From positions 1,054,001 through 1,118,000 of the forward strand of contig MARA01000003.1 in NCBI GenBank assembly GCA_001792895.1: 64,000 nucleotides of DNA, read 5' to 3'. Positions 21,409 to 32,165 of the stretch are shown in pieces. This stretch comes from Lentinus brumalis. Lineage: Eukaryota > Basidiomycota > Agaricomycetes > Polyporales > Polyporaceae. The notes below the pieces were generated by a model. That model saw nothing but the letters and a program-made list of their open reading frames with translations. It had not been told where the DNA came from and did not search any database. Each line of letters starts with the position of its first letter. Within the stretch, counting starts at the first letter, position 1. Made by a program: the position numbers and the translations under genes.

Positions 21409-24078
21409 TCACTCCGAGTCGCTCGCCGAACTCTCGTCTGAGCTCGACTCGGAGGAATGGTCACTCATCTCTGCAGCTGCAGCGCCGTTGCTGCCACCGC
21501 CTGATGCGCGACCGCCGTTCTCGAACGACTTCAGCTTCTCCTCGAGTGCACGAATCTTCTTCGACTCGACGTCCTCGTCCATGCTCTTCCGCTTCAAGCC
21601 ACCCGTCCCTGTACCCTTGCCAGTACGTGGACGTTTGACGGGTGGCTTCATAGGCCGGATGACGAAGTTGTACAGCTTCGTGAGTACGGCAGATGGTAGC
21701 TGGTCGATCTCGAGCTCGATCTCCTCGGTGCTCTGTAACGAGTGAGTATGCTGATGAACGAGAAGGTATTGAAGGGTACGCACGTCTCGAATCTCGGGTA
21801 CGCCTTCGTGGATGATCTGGATAACTCTCTCGAGCTTGGTGCCGTCGAGCTTGCTGATGGTATCGCTGAGATCCTTCTTCTGCTCGAAGGTGAGGACGTC
21901 ATCGTCGGTGACAGGCTTCTTGCCCTTCTTGCCCTTCGGTGGAACTGCCGCCTTCGAGGGCTTGTGCGCAGCTTTCGACGAAGATGCGACAGGAGGAGGG
22001 GGTTTCTCGCGCTTCTCCTTCTTCTCCTTATGCTTCTCCTTGCCGTTGCGCTTCAGGGCCGCGAGGTTGTTCTTCATGTCTGCAATCTGGCTTTCCATCT
22101 GCGCAATCATGCCCTCGACTCCTGCTAACAATTTTGAGACAAAGATCAGATGATGAAGATCGCAAATGAGACTCACTGTGACGTTCGTCATCCGACTCGT
22201 AGGCCTCCTCGTCTTCATCGTCATCACTGAGGTCGTGGGAGCGGCGGACAGGCAAATTCTTCCACTTCTCGTCGAAGAGCATCTGCAGCGACTTCCCGGC
22301 TTCATGTACCACGTTGCCAGGCGGATTGAACGTCAAGCAGTTCTTGATCATAAGCCTGAAGTCGTCGCGGAACTTCTCAGCAGTGTAGTATTCGCCAGCG
22401 TCCAGCTTCTTCTTCATCGTCGCTAGATCCATAGGCTTCTTGATGATTTTCGGGTACTCCGGGATCTGCAGCTTGACGTGGTCTGCACAAGCGTTAGTTA
22501 GCGCGATTCTCGTGGGGGACGCGGATAAACACACGGACCAACGGGCTCATAGAAGGGGTGGGCGATATTGTAGTGCTGCTTCTGATGAAGGTCCTTCCAA
22601 ACCTTCTCGCAATACTTCAACTGCTCTGCCACGATTGCATCCTTCGGTACCTTCGCTTTGCGCGGCTTCCGCGGCGCCTCGCTGTACGGAAGGTCCTTGG
22701 GAGCGGGAGGATGGATCTCACGTTTCGGTCTGCCCACGCCCTCGTCGTTCCGTCTGATGACAGGAACACTTTGCGATGGACGCCGAGCAGTCTTCTTCGC
22801 AGGTGCAGATGGCGGAGGCAGTGGAGAGGCAACCTTTTTAGGCGCGATAGCTTTCGGCTGCGCTACATTAGCTCAGACTGAAGAGAGAAGTCTCGTTCAC
22901 GACATACCTCTTCCGCAGCGGGCATCTGCTTGATCTGCTTGTCGAAGACAGCCTCCACCCGTTTGCCCATCTGGGTGACCGGATGGTCTGGCCCATTGAA
23001 CGTGACGCAATTACTGAAGATGAGACGAATGTCTTGCACGACCTGTTCGGCGGTGTGGTAGCGAGGATTGGCAGAGTTGAGATCAGGCTTCGCCGGGTTG
23101 GAGGCAGCGAGCTTGCGCTCGATGGTGGAGAAGTCCATTGGACGCTTGACGATGGTAGGGTAGTGAGGTATACCGAGAGCAACTGGGTCAACAGGGTTGA
23201 GGAAGGGGCCCGCATCCTTCATCTTCTTCAGCGTACGGACAGTCGACGTGCAAAAGCGCCACTGAGCCACTGAAAGCGTCGTAGGGCCTGCGTACTCCGT
23301 GTCAACGTTGCCATTCGTCGGCGGTGGAGACGCAGAGGCTGGAGGTGGAGTACCCGTCTTCAGAACGCAATGGAAGGGATTAGTACGCCCATAGCGGCGC
23401 ACAGGATGGGAGATGTGCTTACATTTGCGAGGGACGCCTTGTCCGCATCCGAGTATTTCCTGGCTCTCTTAGCCGGAGGTGGCTTATCGTGGTCATCATC
23501 ATCGTTATTAGCATTGGTATTATTAGCGTATGGTGACGACGCATCATGAGAGTCGACAGCGGTTTCACTCGAAGATACAGCAGCAGGTAGAGAGGGGGAA
23601 ACCGGTGTGGCAAGGGGCGAATCGTGCGTTTGTCCGTTAGGGAGCCCGTTCGCCTTGTCACTCGTTTCCGCCATCTCCACGTCCCGAGAGGTTGCGGGCG
23701 CGGGCTCTTCAGCCATCTTCACATCCTCGAGTAGCTCGCCCGGCGGTGGAGGGGGAGTCCCATGGGGAGGCGCGATTGGAATAGAGTCTGCGACGCGTAA
23801 ACACGCGAAGACGCGTAACACATGGTGCATCACGTACCAGGGTCTGCAGGGCTGCCCACCTGCGGAACCACCGACACACTGTCAAGCTTGCCCAGCCTGA
23901 GGGGCGCGGGTTCGTGCCGCGCGTCACTCTCCTGTTCGGGGTAGTCGACGTCTATCTTGATATCGGGGACGAGCGAGTTGTTGATGGGAGTGGCAACAGA
24001 GTCGACAGCAGGTGAGTCGGGGGCAGAGACCGAGTCAAGGTGGACGCCGTTCAGGTCGGTGGAGAGCGCGTCGTGCAT
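21409..24078 (-). CDS. BDF1: BET-family double bromodomain protein
   Basis: BET proteins bind acetylated histone H4 and recruit TFIID and elongation factors. The start is MHDALSTDLNG; upstream in-frame codons lack an ATG. An acidic/Pro-rich N terminus is followed by bromodomain 1 (HYPTIVKRPMDFSTIERKL, then IFSNCVTFNGPD with the acetyl-lysine-binding Asn). Then come a basic linker (RPSQSVPVIRR), bromodomain 2 (EYPKIIKKPMDLATMKKKL, then IKNCLTFNPPGN), a coiled-coil, a Lys-rich stretch and the NET domain (LTFEQKKDLSDTISKLDG, EEIELEIDQLP). The tail is a Ser/Glu/Asp-rich acidic end. Introns interrupt both bromodomains and the NET domain. All expected domains are intact. Confidence 0.93.
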
Positions 24079-24316
24079 CGTGGACGGCCGGGGAGACGCG
24101 TGACAGTCACGCAGAGTGACGGGGGGCAAAGGGAGCAGGTGAGATTTGGGGGGACAGGAGATCCGAAGTTGGGCTAGAGGTCTTTATACGCGGAACGAAA
24201 TAAGGTTCGATCTCCTGCATGCTCACTTTCCTCCCTATCCCGTTTTCCCGCCCGCCCTCCGCGCCCGCCATGTCCATCTCGCCGCCTGCGCCCTCGTCAT
24301 CCACCCCGCCATCGGC

Positions 24317-27050
24317 CTACTCCTTCTTGTCGTCCTTGTCGTCGTCCTCGACGGCAGCGAAGACAGGCTTTGGCTGGTTCGCGCGCCAAGCTGAGTTCGA
24401 AAAATGAGTTCACACGTCAGCTATCACAGCCCGGACACAAACAAGCGCAAACAGCGCCCGCCCATCAGGGTTGAAATTTTGGCAGACTTACCTGCAGTCC
24501 AGACCGGGTTCTCGTCTGCTGACGCGGCCAGCTTGAGCAGAGCCTCGCGAGGCTGCATAGACAAAAGTCGTCAGCACATCCGCACTCTAGCCTGGGACGA
24601 GGGACATCGTGGGGGAGAGGAAGATGCGAAGGCAGTAGCCACGGGAGACTGGACCAGATTCGGACACCGGGTCTGTTCCGGTCGGCAACGCACGTTCGGC
24701 GTGTCACAACGGCAACCGCCAAACGCTCTGATTGGATCCTTCCAGGGTCCCAAGCATCCTTCCGCTGCTCCCCTCGCTGTTCTACGCGACGAGCGAGAGC
24801 TCGAGCGCATCGGCGAAGCACGTCCGGACATCCCAGAGGCACCTGCCCTGCCCACAGCACTATCGGATGGACAGATGAAGGATAGCTACTGATGTCAGCG
24901 ATGAGAGCAGCGTGTGATGTTCGCGATGACGCTGGAGACAAAGGGAGAAATGCACTGAGAAAGACCACAATACGCACGTCTTCGTCTCTTGTTGTGTCTC
25001 GGACCAGGTTCTGCACGACGTGCTGCGTCGCGCTGGCACCAACGCGACCACCGCGCCCAGGACCAGTGACCGGCAGCTCTGGCCGCCGGCTCTTGCGTGG
25101 GTCCATGCGCTCCTTCTCTCGTTTCCGCTTCGTGCTGCGACCAATCTCGCTGTCCCGGAACATGGGGAGCGCATGCGGTGTGATAATAGTTGGCGCAGCA
25201 ACAGCGTCCGACATGTCTTCGATGGTGGCCTTCCTCGGTGGCCCTTTGTTGAGCACAAGTTTTGCGCCATTGACGGACATATCCGGTGAGTACAGCACAC
25301 AGATTTGGCCGTTGGACAGGCCGGTGACGATCTGCCCTGCATGATGAGCCACATAAAGACAATATAGCATGCGAAGTTCCCGCACCTGATTGATCTTCGA
25401 GTGCCAATATACCTTGACGGGCGTATTGTCGACCTCGAGATCCTTCACTGTCTCGAGCGAATCCCGTCTCATAAAGAGCAGATGCCCCTTGCCTCCCTTC
25501 GTCGCTGCACTAGCCCCGGTTACGATGTACTTGTTGTCTGGGCTGAAGATCGCATTCGTATTCGGATATAGAGTTGCAAGTCCTGTCCGGACAAGGAGAG
25601 GTTTCTTGAAGGACCGCAAATCCCAGACTAGTCATTGACGTCAGCTTGAAACTGACCAACGCGACCGTGAAGCACTTACGTTTGACCGTATCGTCACCTC
25701 CACGCGTAAGGACAGTCCGACCGTCGACCGAAAAGACCAGAGAACCTGTCTCCGAGCCTTTCGTATGCGCGCCCTCGATCGTCATACTTGGCCGGACAAA
25801 GTTGGACTTCGTCTGCCACATATGTAGGGCGCCATCCATGCAGGCTATGAGGAGGCGATTAGAGATATTGAACCGAGCTTCGGAATGTGCACGACGTACC
25901 ACCGCCAATCAGACTCCCATCAGGGGAGTACGCACAGGAGGTCACTTTAGTCCTCGCGCCCCTCTCTTTGGACTTGACGACAATCACAGTCTTCTGCTTC
26001 CGCTTGTTTTCGACGTCCCATATCCTACACTTTACGTAAGTATGCCGGTGCAGATCGGAGGCGGGAGACCGTACCGTATCGTGGAGTCAACCGAGCTTGT
26101 GATGAATGTTTGGGGGTCTTTCGGATGCCACGCACAGGCGGTCAGTTCTGCGACATGTCCGCTAAAAGTCGGGCATAGGGCCCTGAATGAGCTTGAGTGA
26201 TGACGGGTGGGGTCAGTAGAACGCACGATGTGTTCTTCATATCACGAATGTACTGGTCTCCCTTGACAAAAGTGGCCCTGCCAGTCAGGTCAGACTGCCC
26301 GCCCGTGAACGGATATGAACCGACGTACAGCTCTTCCCCATCCCTGTCATACAGCTTCGCCTGTGTCGTCCCCGAGACGACGAGGAACTGTTGCCCATCA
26401 TTCGAATATTTGAGGTCGTGTATCTGCGAATTGCCACAGCGCGGAGATTAACTTCGCATCCAGACGAGAGCTAGAGACGCGCACATAGTAAGAGCCGACA
26501 GGTTCCCAAGTCTTGAACGGCTTACACCTCCAGTCCATGCCACCAAAGTCCCACAGCTTGCAGTCATAGTCGTGCGAGCCGGACAGCACGCGTGCACCGG
26601 ACGGATCCATGGCCAGCGCGGAGACGACCTTCGTGTGGTCCTTGAGGATGAGCTCGTGCGTGATGGGGAATTGTGCCTCCTCGGACTCGTCTTCGGATGC
26701 ATCGAACTCGGGCTCCCCGTCCGACTCGTGCTGGTCGTTGCTCTGTGGCGGAGGCGGGGGACCAATGTCGTCCGGGTCGAACTCAGGCTCTTCGGCCGTG
26801 GGTTGTGGAGTGGCTGAGGAAGAACTAGGGCCAGGACCAGCATCAAGTTCTGACTTCACGTGCGCGCCGGCGGAGGATGAGAGAGTGCCCTACGCTGAAC
26901 TCAGCGACTGTGTACAGGTATGCGAGATGTATGGCCTACCGTATCCGCCCTCTTGTTCTTCTCGAAGCGGTTGGGATCCAGTTGGCGCTGCTTCGCTTTC
27001 TTGCCGAATCCAGCTATGCCCATGGCAGCAAACACGTCCATGTCGGCCAT
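24317..27050 (-). CDS. WDR70: WD40-repeat protein WDR70
   Basis: WDR70 is a nuclear WD40 protein linked in fission yeast and human cells to DNA double-strand-break processing and H2B ubiquitination. The start is MADMDVFAAMGIAGFGKKAK, the family's N terminus. An acidic Pro-rich stretch follows, then a beta-propeller beginning LKDHTKVVSALAMDPSGA and KLWDFGGMDW. Later blades include CAWHPKDPQTFITSS, CAYSPDGSLIGG, DDTVKLWDLRSFKKP and TNAIFSPDNKYIVTG. The C terminus contains KRKREKERMDPRKSRRPE and DPREALLKLA, ending in an Asp/Lys-rich tail and TAG at 24319-24317. The last exon is found only by splicing: the acceptor before AWRANQPKPVFAAVE restores the conserved ending. Seven or more introns. Confidence 0.9.
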
Positions 27051-27332
27051 TGCTGCAATGGAACAGTGTGCACGGGAAGATGAATGAACCGAGGCGACAA
27101 TGGAGACAAGCTTGAAGGACGGAGATGAGGGCGACCTGGTCCACCCGCAGGTCCTGCGGTGACCAGGCGCTTACACGCTTACATACGTGTGTCGCGTTTA
27201 CCGAGACGCGCCTCAAGCTCTAGCGCTCTTGTTCTTCAGGCCAACAGCCACCAGGTCCGAGTGGTTTCAAACCACGCAACCTGTATCGACCATCCACCCC
27301 ATAATCCATACCGCTGTGTTGTCTCTCCCAGC
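27051..27332. promoter_or_regulatory. Divergent promoter of WDR70 and conserved hypothetical
   Basis: The start codons of two genes on opposite strands face away from this 282-base gap. No TATA box or repeated operator was recognised. Confidence 0.35.
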
Positions 27333-28007
27333 ATGCTCAAACGTCAAAGGTCGACCCCGTCCTTCGTCCCGGGCGCATACCCAATCATGGACCCTCCGAT
27401 CGATACATTCGAGGAGAGGGTGGCGAAGCGCAGGAGGCCACTGGCCCCACAGCACACACACTCGATGGACAAAGGCAAGGCGCCGTGGAGACCAGGGGAT
27501 AGCGACGGAGAGGAGGACGTGGAGAACGACGAGGCGCCGCCCTCTGAGCAAGCGCAACGACTTCAGCAGGCAGGCGAGTACAAGCACGTCAACACACTCT
27601 TGCACGATCTACACGCAGAACAGCGACATCGCATGCTGTTTTCATTTGCGTCGCCACCCGAACATATACCCATCGCCCATAACCATCCTGGAAACCACCC
27701 CCTTTCCTCTCCCAACACGCTCGCTCCGGTGGGCCCGGAATATGCCCCGCTCCCCGTACCTTCTTACGAATCGGCCAAGCAAACATCCTCATTCACGATA
27801 TCGATTCCATCCAAGGATGCTTCTGTGATGGATGAGGTTGAGGTCCAGCGTGTGACAGAGCGCTACGAGGACGCCAATAGGTATGTCTCCTGTCCCCGGA
27901 ACTTCCGCTTCCACTCAAGAACTCACCGACGCCGCCACTGTAGGTTCCTTGGTTCCTTGTTTCTCAGCCGTAGAAGGCAAACGGACTACGCACCAGACCA
28001 CACCTAG
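27333..28007 (+). CDS. Conserved basidiomycete hypothetical protein
   Basis: Two exons, 27333-27880 and 27944-28007, encode about 203 residues from MLKRQRSTPSFVPG. The protein is rich in Pro, Ser and charged residues, with basic patches (AKRRRP), an acidic run and a short helical segment (HVNTLLHDLHAEQRHRML). Splicing gives a C-terminal ERYEDANRFLGSLFLSRRR, where the arginine cluster and hydrophobic stretch look like the conserved core. The 63-nt intron has no in-frame stop, so the retained form is also open. No function can be assigned. It shares a divergent promoter with WDR70. Confidence 0.7.
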   Translation: MLKRQRSTPSFVPGAYPIMDPPIDTFEERVAKRRRPLAPQHTHSMDKGKAPWRPGDSDGEEDVENDEAPPSEQAQRLQQAGEYKHVNTLLHDLHAEQRHRMLFSFASPPEHIPIAHNHPGNHPLSSPNTLAPVGPEYAPLPVPSYESAKQTSSFTISIPSKDASVMDEVEVQRVTERYEDANRYVSCPRNFRFHSRTHRRRHCRFLGSLFLSRRRQTDYAPDHT

Positions 28008-28337
28008 GTCTGATGGGTCCGCGATTTCTAATCCCCTGATGTCTATGGCACTCGCGGTTCCCCTCATCGCATGTTCCATGTCTTCCTGTTGCTACTTCTT
28101 AGATTCCAATGGTTCCGGTCACTGCATCATTCATTCCATCACCTTTCCTCACATCGTTACGACCCTTGTATAGTACTCTCGCGACCGTTCTCGTCTCTAA
28201 TCCCCGCTTCTGCCCCTAACCGCGCGGTGCGGACGGGTTGGGGTATTCACGTGGTAGACATAACAGAGTCATGAAGTTAGACGGGTTGCGGCATTTGCCA
28301 CTGCGGCAGGACGAGACAGCATCCGAGCATTACACCC
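28008..28337. other. Intergenic, convergent 3' flanks
   Basis: Pyrimidine-rich sequence on the + strand side after the hypothetical gene, then the trailer of the frataxin gene. No gene is seen. Confidence 0.45.
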
Positions 28338-29072
28338 TCAGCTGAGTTGTGTTGATACGTCCGTCAGCCCTAGATCCACCTTCCGGCCGAGCGCATCGCT
28401 CAATTCTTGGTTGAGAAGATCGCTCAAGGACCGCCCGTCTCGATAATAGACCCATTCGTCCTGTTCTGGCGCGTAGTCGTATCTCTTGGGTCCGCTATGC
28501 ACCATATCAGCGCGAGCGCATCACCGCAGAGTGAGTAGCAAGCGCACCTGAACGGGGACGAGAGCCATATCTGCTTATTTGGCGGCTGTTTGTTGATGAC
28601 ATACGTCCCCTTGCTACCGAGCTTCAGTGTCAGAACACCGCTCTGGGAGGGCGGAGTAAGGGTCACTCAGATCACGTAGCGCATTGGAACAGCGTGACGC
28701 ACTCCGTACTCGACCTCGTATTCTGGGTCTGCCAGCTCGTCCAGAAGGTTCTCTAGGGACTCGAGCATCTTGTCCATGGTCGCATCGGAATACTGGTGAT
28801 ACTGTTCGATGGGGAGGTCACTGCGCAAACGCACAGTACGTCAGCCGCGCCCGCAGTATGCCAGAGTAATCGCCTTCGGTGTCAGCGAACCTGTGCTTCA
28901 CCTGGGGTGGCGGGGTAGCCAACGACCGTCGCGGAGGACGTTGTGTGCGTGGTGATGCGTCGACGCGGTGTTCAGAGAGCGAATGTAGTGCGCGCGCTGC
29001 GTGGGCGTGCGAGACCCGTCGAAGTACGGATAGCGAGCGGGCAGTCGTCCTAGTTGCTTGTCTGAGAGACAT
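28338..29072 (-). CDS. YFH1: Frataxin, mitochondrial iron-sulfur assembly factor
   Basis: Frataxin stimulates the cysteine desulfurase complex that builds Fe-S clusters in the mitochondrial matrix. Four exons: 29072-28891, 28820-28703, 28642-28548 and 28494-28338. The first ~60 residues are Arg/Ser/Ala-rich with almost no acidic residues, as in a matrix presequence. The mature part has the acidic helix ([20 protein letters not shown]), the sheet with [20 protein letters not shown] and IWLSSP, then SGPKRYDY and [14 protein letters not shown]. The signatures [12 protein letters not shown] and SGPKRYD are characteristic. Length of about 180 residues is normal. It lies 286 bases from the stop of the rhodanese gene on the same strand. 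Confidence 0.95.
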
Positions 29073-29358
29073 GGTTCGTAGTCACCGGTAGACTGACACA
29101 GAAGCAATGAGCTGAGGCAGGGGATGGTACGAGGTCAAGCAGCTCAAACGCGCCGATGCGCGGTGCAAGCCACTGTTTGTGTAGGGTTAGGGTCGCGATG
29201 TCGACATCGGCGCGGTCAGCATACGCACTTCTGCCGGCTTCACGCTTCATGCATCTTCATGAAGCATCACAACATATCAGAATAGCAGGAGAGGTAATGG
29301 CAGAACACGGCAGTACTCATGTGTATGCGTCGGAAGGAGCGGTACATATATGAGAATC

Positions 29359-29996
29359 CTAAGCAGACTTGTTCCCCTTCCCTTCCCGCTCAGTCCACTC
29401 TAGCCACGAGCCCGTGTAATTGAGGATGCTACGGGCCCCCTCAGATACCAACTCGCGAACAAAGGATGACATACGCACTTCGTGTACCCATTCCTCTTGG
29501 CTACGTCGGCCGCTGTCGTGGACCTCTTCCCACTGCGGCAGTAGAACGTAAGCTCCTGGTCCTTGCGCGGCTTCTCAAAGCCGAACTTCTCCTTGAACTC
29601 CTCGGGCGAGAAATGGAGGGCATTGGGAAGAACTGAGAGAGGCAGGTTGACAGCCGAAGGAATTGAACCTTGCACGACCTCGTCGGGCTCGCGGACATCG
29701 ATCAAGTATGCATCCTGCGGTCTGCGTCAAGCAGAACGTACGATGCTGAGGACTCGGAGACTTACGGGGCTGGGTTGCAGTGTCTTCGGCTTCAACTCCT
29801 CGTACGTGATGACCTTCGCGTCCCAGTCACGTTGCAAGTCGTCCCGGACCTCCAGCAGTTTCTTCCGTTCCTCTGGGGTTTTGGAGGACTCATATCGGAC
29901 CTGCTGAAGAGCAACGCGAGGAGTGATTCCAGAGGTTCGGGCATGGGAGGCTGCGCGCGCAACAGCGGCAGTTCTGGCAAAGGTAAGGCGCAGCAT
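29359..29996 (-). CDS. Mitochondrial rhodanese-domain sulfurtransferase
   Basis: Single-domain rhodaneses move sulfane sulfur through an active-site cysteine persulfide. Exon 1 (MLRLTFARTAAVARAASHAR) is a typical matrix presequence and runs to a Glu/Lys-rich helical stretch. After an intron the rhodanese domain reads DAYLIDVREPDEV, then GSIPSAVNLPLSVLPNAL, and the catalytic loop FYCRSGKRS with Cys in a six-residue loop. The last exon gives NYTGSWLEWTEREGK, the usual end of small fungal and animal mitochondrial rhodaneses. Length is about 160-165 residues. It sits just upstream of frataxin and near a second sulfurtransferase, a loose sulfur/iron grouping. Thiosulfate or glutathione persulfide may be the donor. 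Confidence 0.88.
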
Positions 29997-31047
29997 GGCG
30001 ACGTCAAGGGAGAACGCTTGCGTGGACGGGCTGCTGGGGGACTTTTGTGTGTTGTGAGAACGTGCAGACAACCAGGTTCTTGCACACAGTGCGATTCCGA
30101 CTGCAATTCGGAATGATTGTCAGGTCGCGACGTTATTGCGTGCGTCCAACTGGCAGTCACAGACGCTCACGCGCATGACGCGTGGAGGCAGATCACATGG
30201 TCGGGTGCCAGGGGGCTTCGGAGAGCGGCATTTTGCGATTGGCTGGGCACAATTGCCTCAGCAAATCCATGCGCCATCTCTCCTCCCTCCTCCAACCGTC
30301 GTCTCCCTCCCTCTGTCCCCTCCGCCAACTGGGCCCTTGCTCGTGCTTGCCTCTGTTGAAAACGGCTCCATTTGTCTGCAGGCTTCCGTTACTGTTGCTG
30401 CCTCCTCAGCTGCGGACGAGTGGGAGCGTAGTTCTCAACAAGCTCGTTCTGCCTGCGCCCCTGCGGCCGTACCATACCGCCTATGTGCCCTTTCCAACTC
30501 TCGTCCGTCTCTCCGAGTTACTTGGTGGAAGGCTGGGATCTACGGACATGCTACGGCCCCTTCGTGCGGATGGATAGTGATATGTGGGTTTATCGGTGTC
30601 AAGGTGCGTCGCGATAGCTGCACAGGATGGGGACCGTGCGAGCGTAGTTCTCCGAATCTGTCCCCATCTTCGCCTGGTGAGTGCCACGACAGCGTCACGG
30701 ACGGCATAGCGACATACGGAGCCCCTTCCGTACAAGACATCCATGGGTGACCGCTGGATACTCTCCCCGAGGTGGAGGTTACCCTCGGTGAGGTATGTTA
30801 TACGCCTTGTCGCGAAACTGCATTCGTTTTTGCTAATTATTTGTCGTAAGACAAATCATCCATATACTCTGTGCGCGACCGCTGCGTCGTCCATGCCACG
30901 CCCGCAGCGTATTTGTTCATGCTTGGTCTCCGCCGGCAAACACCGACATCGTCGCTCACGGCTCTGCCGCTGCGGGCCATCACTGCCCTCGCCCCCGCCC
31001 ACTACTACAGGCATCCTCTCCCGTATTCGCGACAGCCCCCCGTCGAA
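29997..31047. other. Intergenic, with a possible unassigned small + strand gene
   Basis: The left part is the promoter of the rhodanese gene. Around 30490-30600 the + strand reads PPMCPFQLSSVSPSYL and then GWDLRTCYGPFVRMDSDM. GT-AG pairs after it can be joined in frame (30605 to about 30648; 30677 to 30708) into a further open stretch to about 30790. I recognise no family and no strong start, so it is left as a possibility. The right part is the promoter of the copper transporter. Confidence 0.3.
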
Positions 31048-31750
31048 ATGGATATGCCGACTTCCAACTCCTCGACCGTGGTCATGATGGTGCCATGGCT
31101 TCACTTCGCTGGTGGTGACAGCCTGATATTCAAGTCTTGGCACCCATCATCCAACGGAGCCATCGCTGGTGCCTGCATCGGTCTGGTTCTTTTCGCGATG
31201 TTTGAGCGATGGGTAAATGCTATGCGAGGGGTACTCGACGGCTACTGGAGGAAACGGTGAGGGACCTGAGCGGACTGCAGTACGATCCCTACTTATCTCA
31301 GTCGGGTTTGGCGAGCAGAGCCTTGGCACTGATGGCGGGCCCGCCGTCGGATGTTCCTTGCCATGACAGCTCTTCGGATTCCATCTCCGAGCCGTCGAAG
31401 ACGCCAACGGTGTCGGACGGCGTAGAGGAGGTCACCGCCAGGCCTGTCCCTTCCCAACCCTCCGCCATCCGTGCTCGGCGTTCGCCCAGGACGATTCCTC
31501 CCTTTATTCCTTCTCACGACGTCCCACGCGGTGTGCTCTTCGCTCTTCAGGCCCTGCTGTATTACTCTCTGATGCTGGCGGTCATGTGCGTCGCGATACG
31601 ATCACCGCTGATGGTTTCAGCACTGAAAAAGTTTTTCTTCCCAGGACGTTCCAAGCCGCATTTATAATTTCGATCATCGTCGGACTCATGATTGGGGAGG
31701 TACTCTTTGGGAGATACGCTGGAGGTGCTAAGAGCCACTTCTCTCACTGA
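31048..31750 (+). CDS. CTR-family copper transporter
   Basis: CTR proteins form trimers that import Cu(I) across the plasma or vacuolar membrane. Exons: 31048-31256, 31316 (or 31319)-31585 and 31645-31750, about 194 residues. The extracellular N terminus is short, with only scattered Met and His (MDMPTSN, MMVPWLHF). TM1 is AIAGACIGLVLFAMFERWV. A cytosolic loop with Ser/Pro and Arg stretches follows. TM2 ends in the essential M-x3-M (LMLAVM completed by MTF across the last intron). TM3 has the packing G-x3-G motif (GLMIGEVLFGRY). The tail ends HFSH with His residues. All hallmark residues are present. The second acceptor is a tandem GAGCAG. Confidence 0.9.
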
Positions 31751-32165
31751 GCTATGGGTTGTAGAACCTGCTTGACTGTACAGTAGGAGTAACGACATGT
31801 GTATACGTATCTTATGATGTGATGGACCTGGTATCGACACTACTTGAGGGGACGTGTTCCTACAGTTGCGAATGGAAAGGGAATGGTCCGCTTACCCAGG
31901 GACACCCGGGTACGCCGTTGCGCCCGCCACGCCATGACATCCATGACACCGGATGCGCTGCCAAGATCGTACAGACGGCGCTGCCTTGGGAACACGGGCA
32001 AACTGTAGCAAACAACGGGAAAAAAGTCTTTCTCGTCACCTAGCCCGAAGCGCTCTCGGACACCGCACTCGGAGCAGGATTTAAGACGACGTTCCCCTCG
32101 TCTTCCTTCATCCTCACTCCACCACGGATCTCGCCTTTCGGTACTTCCCATTCTTTCTGTTCAAG
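31751..32165. promoter_or_regulatory. CTR 3' flank and BIM1-like promoter
   Basis: The octamer GCGCTGCC occurs twice, at 31955-31962 and 31978-31985, 23 bases apart, about 180-210 bases before the ATG of the copper-binding protein gene. A TTTAA element lies near 32080. Function as regulatory sites is inference. Confidence 0.3.
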
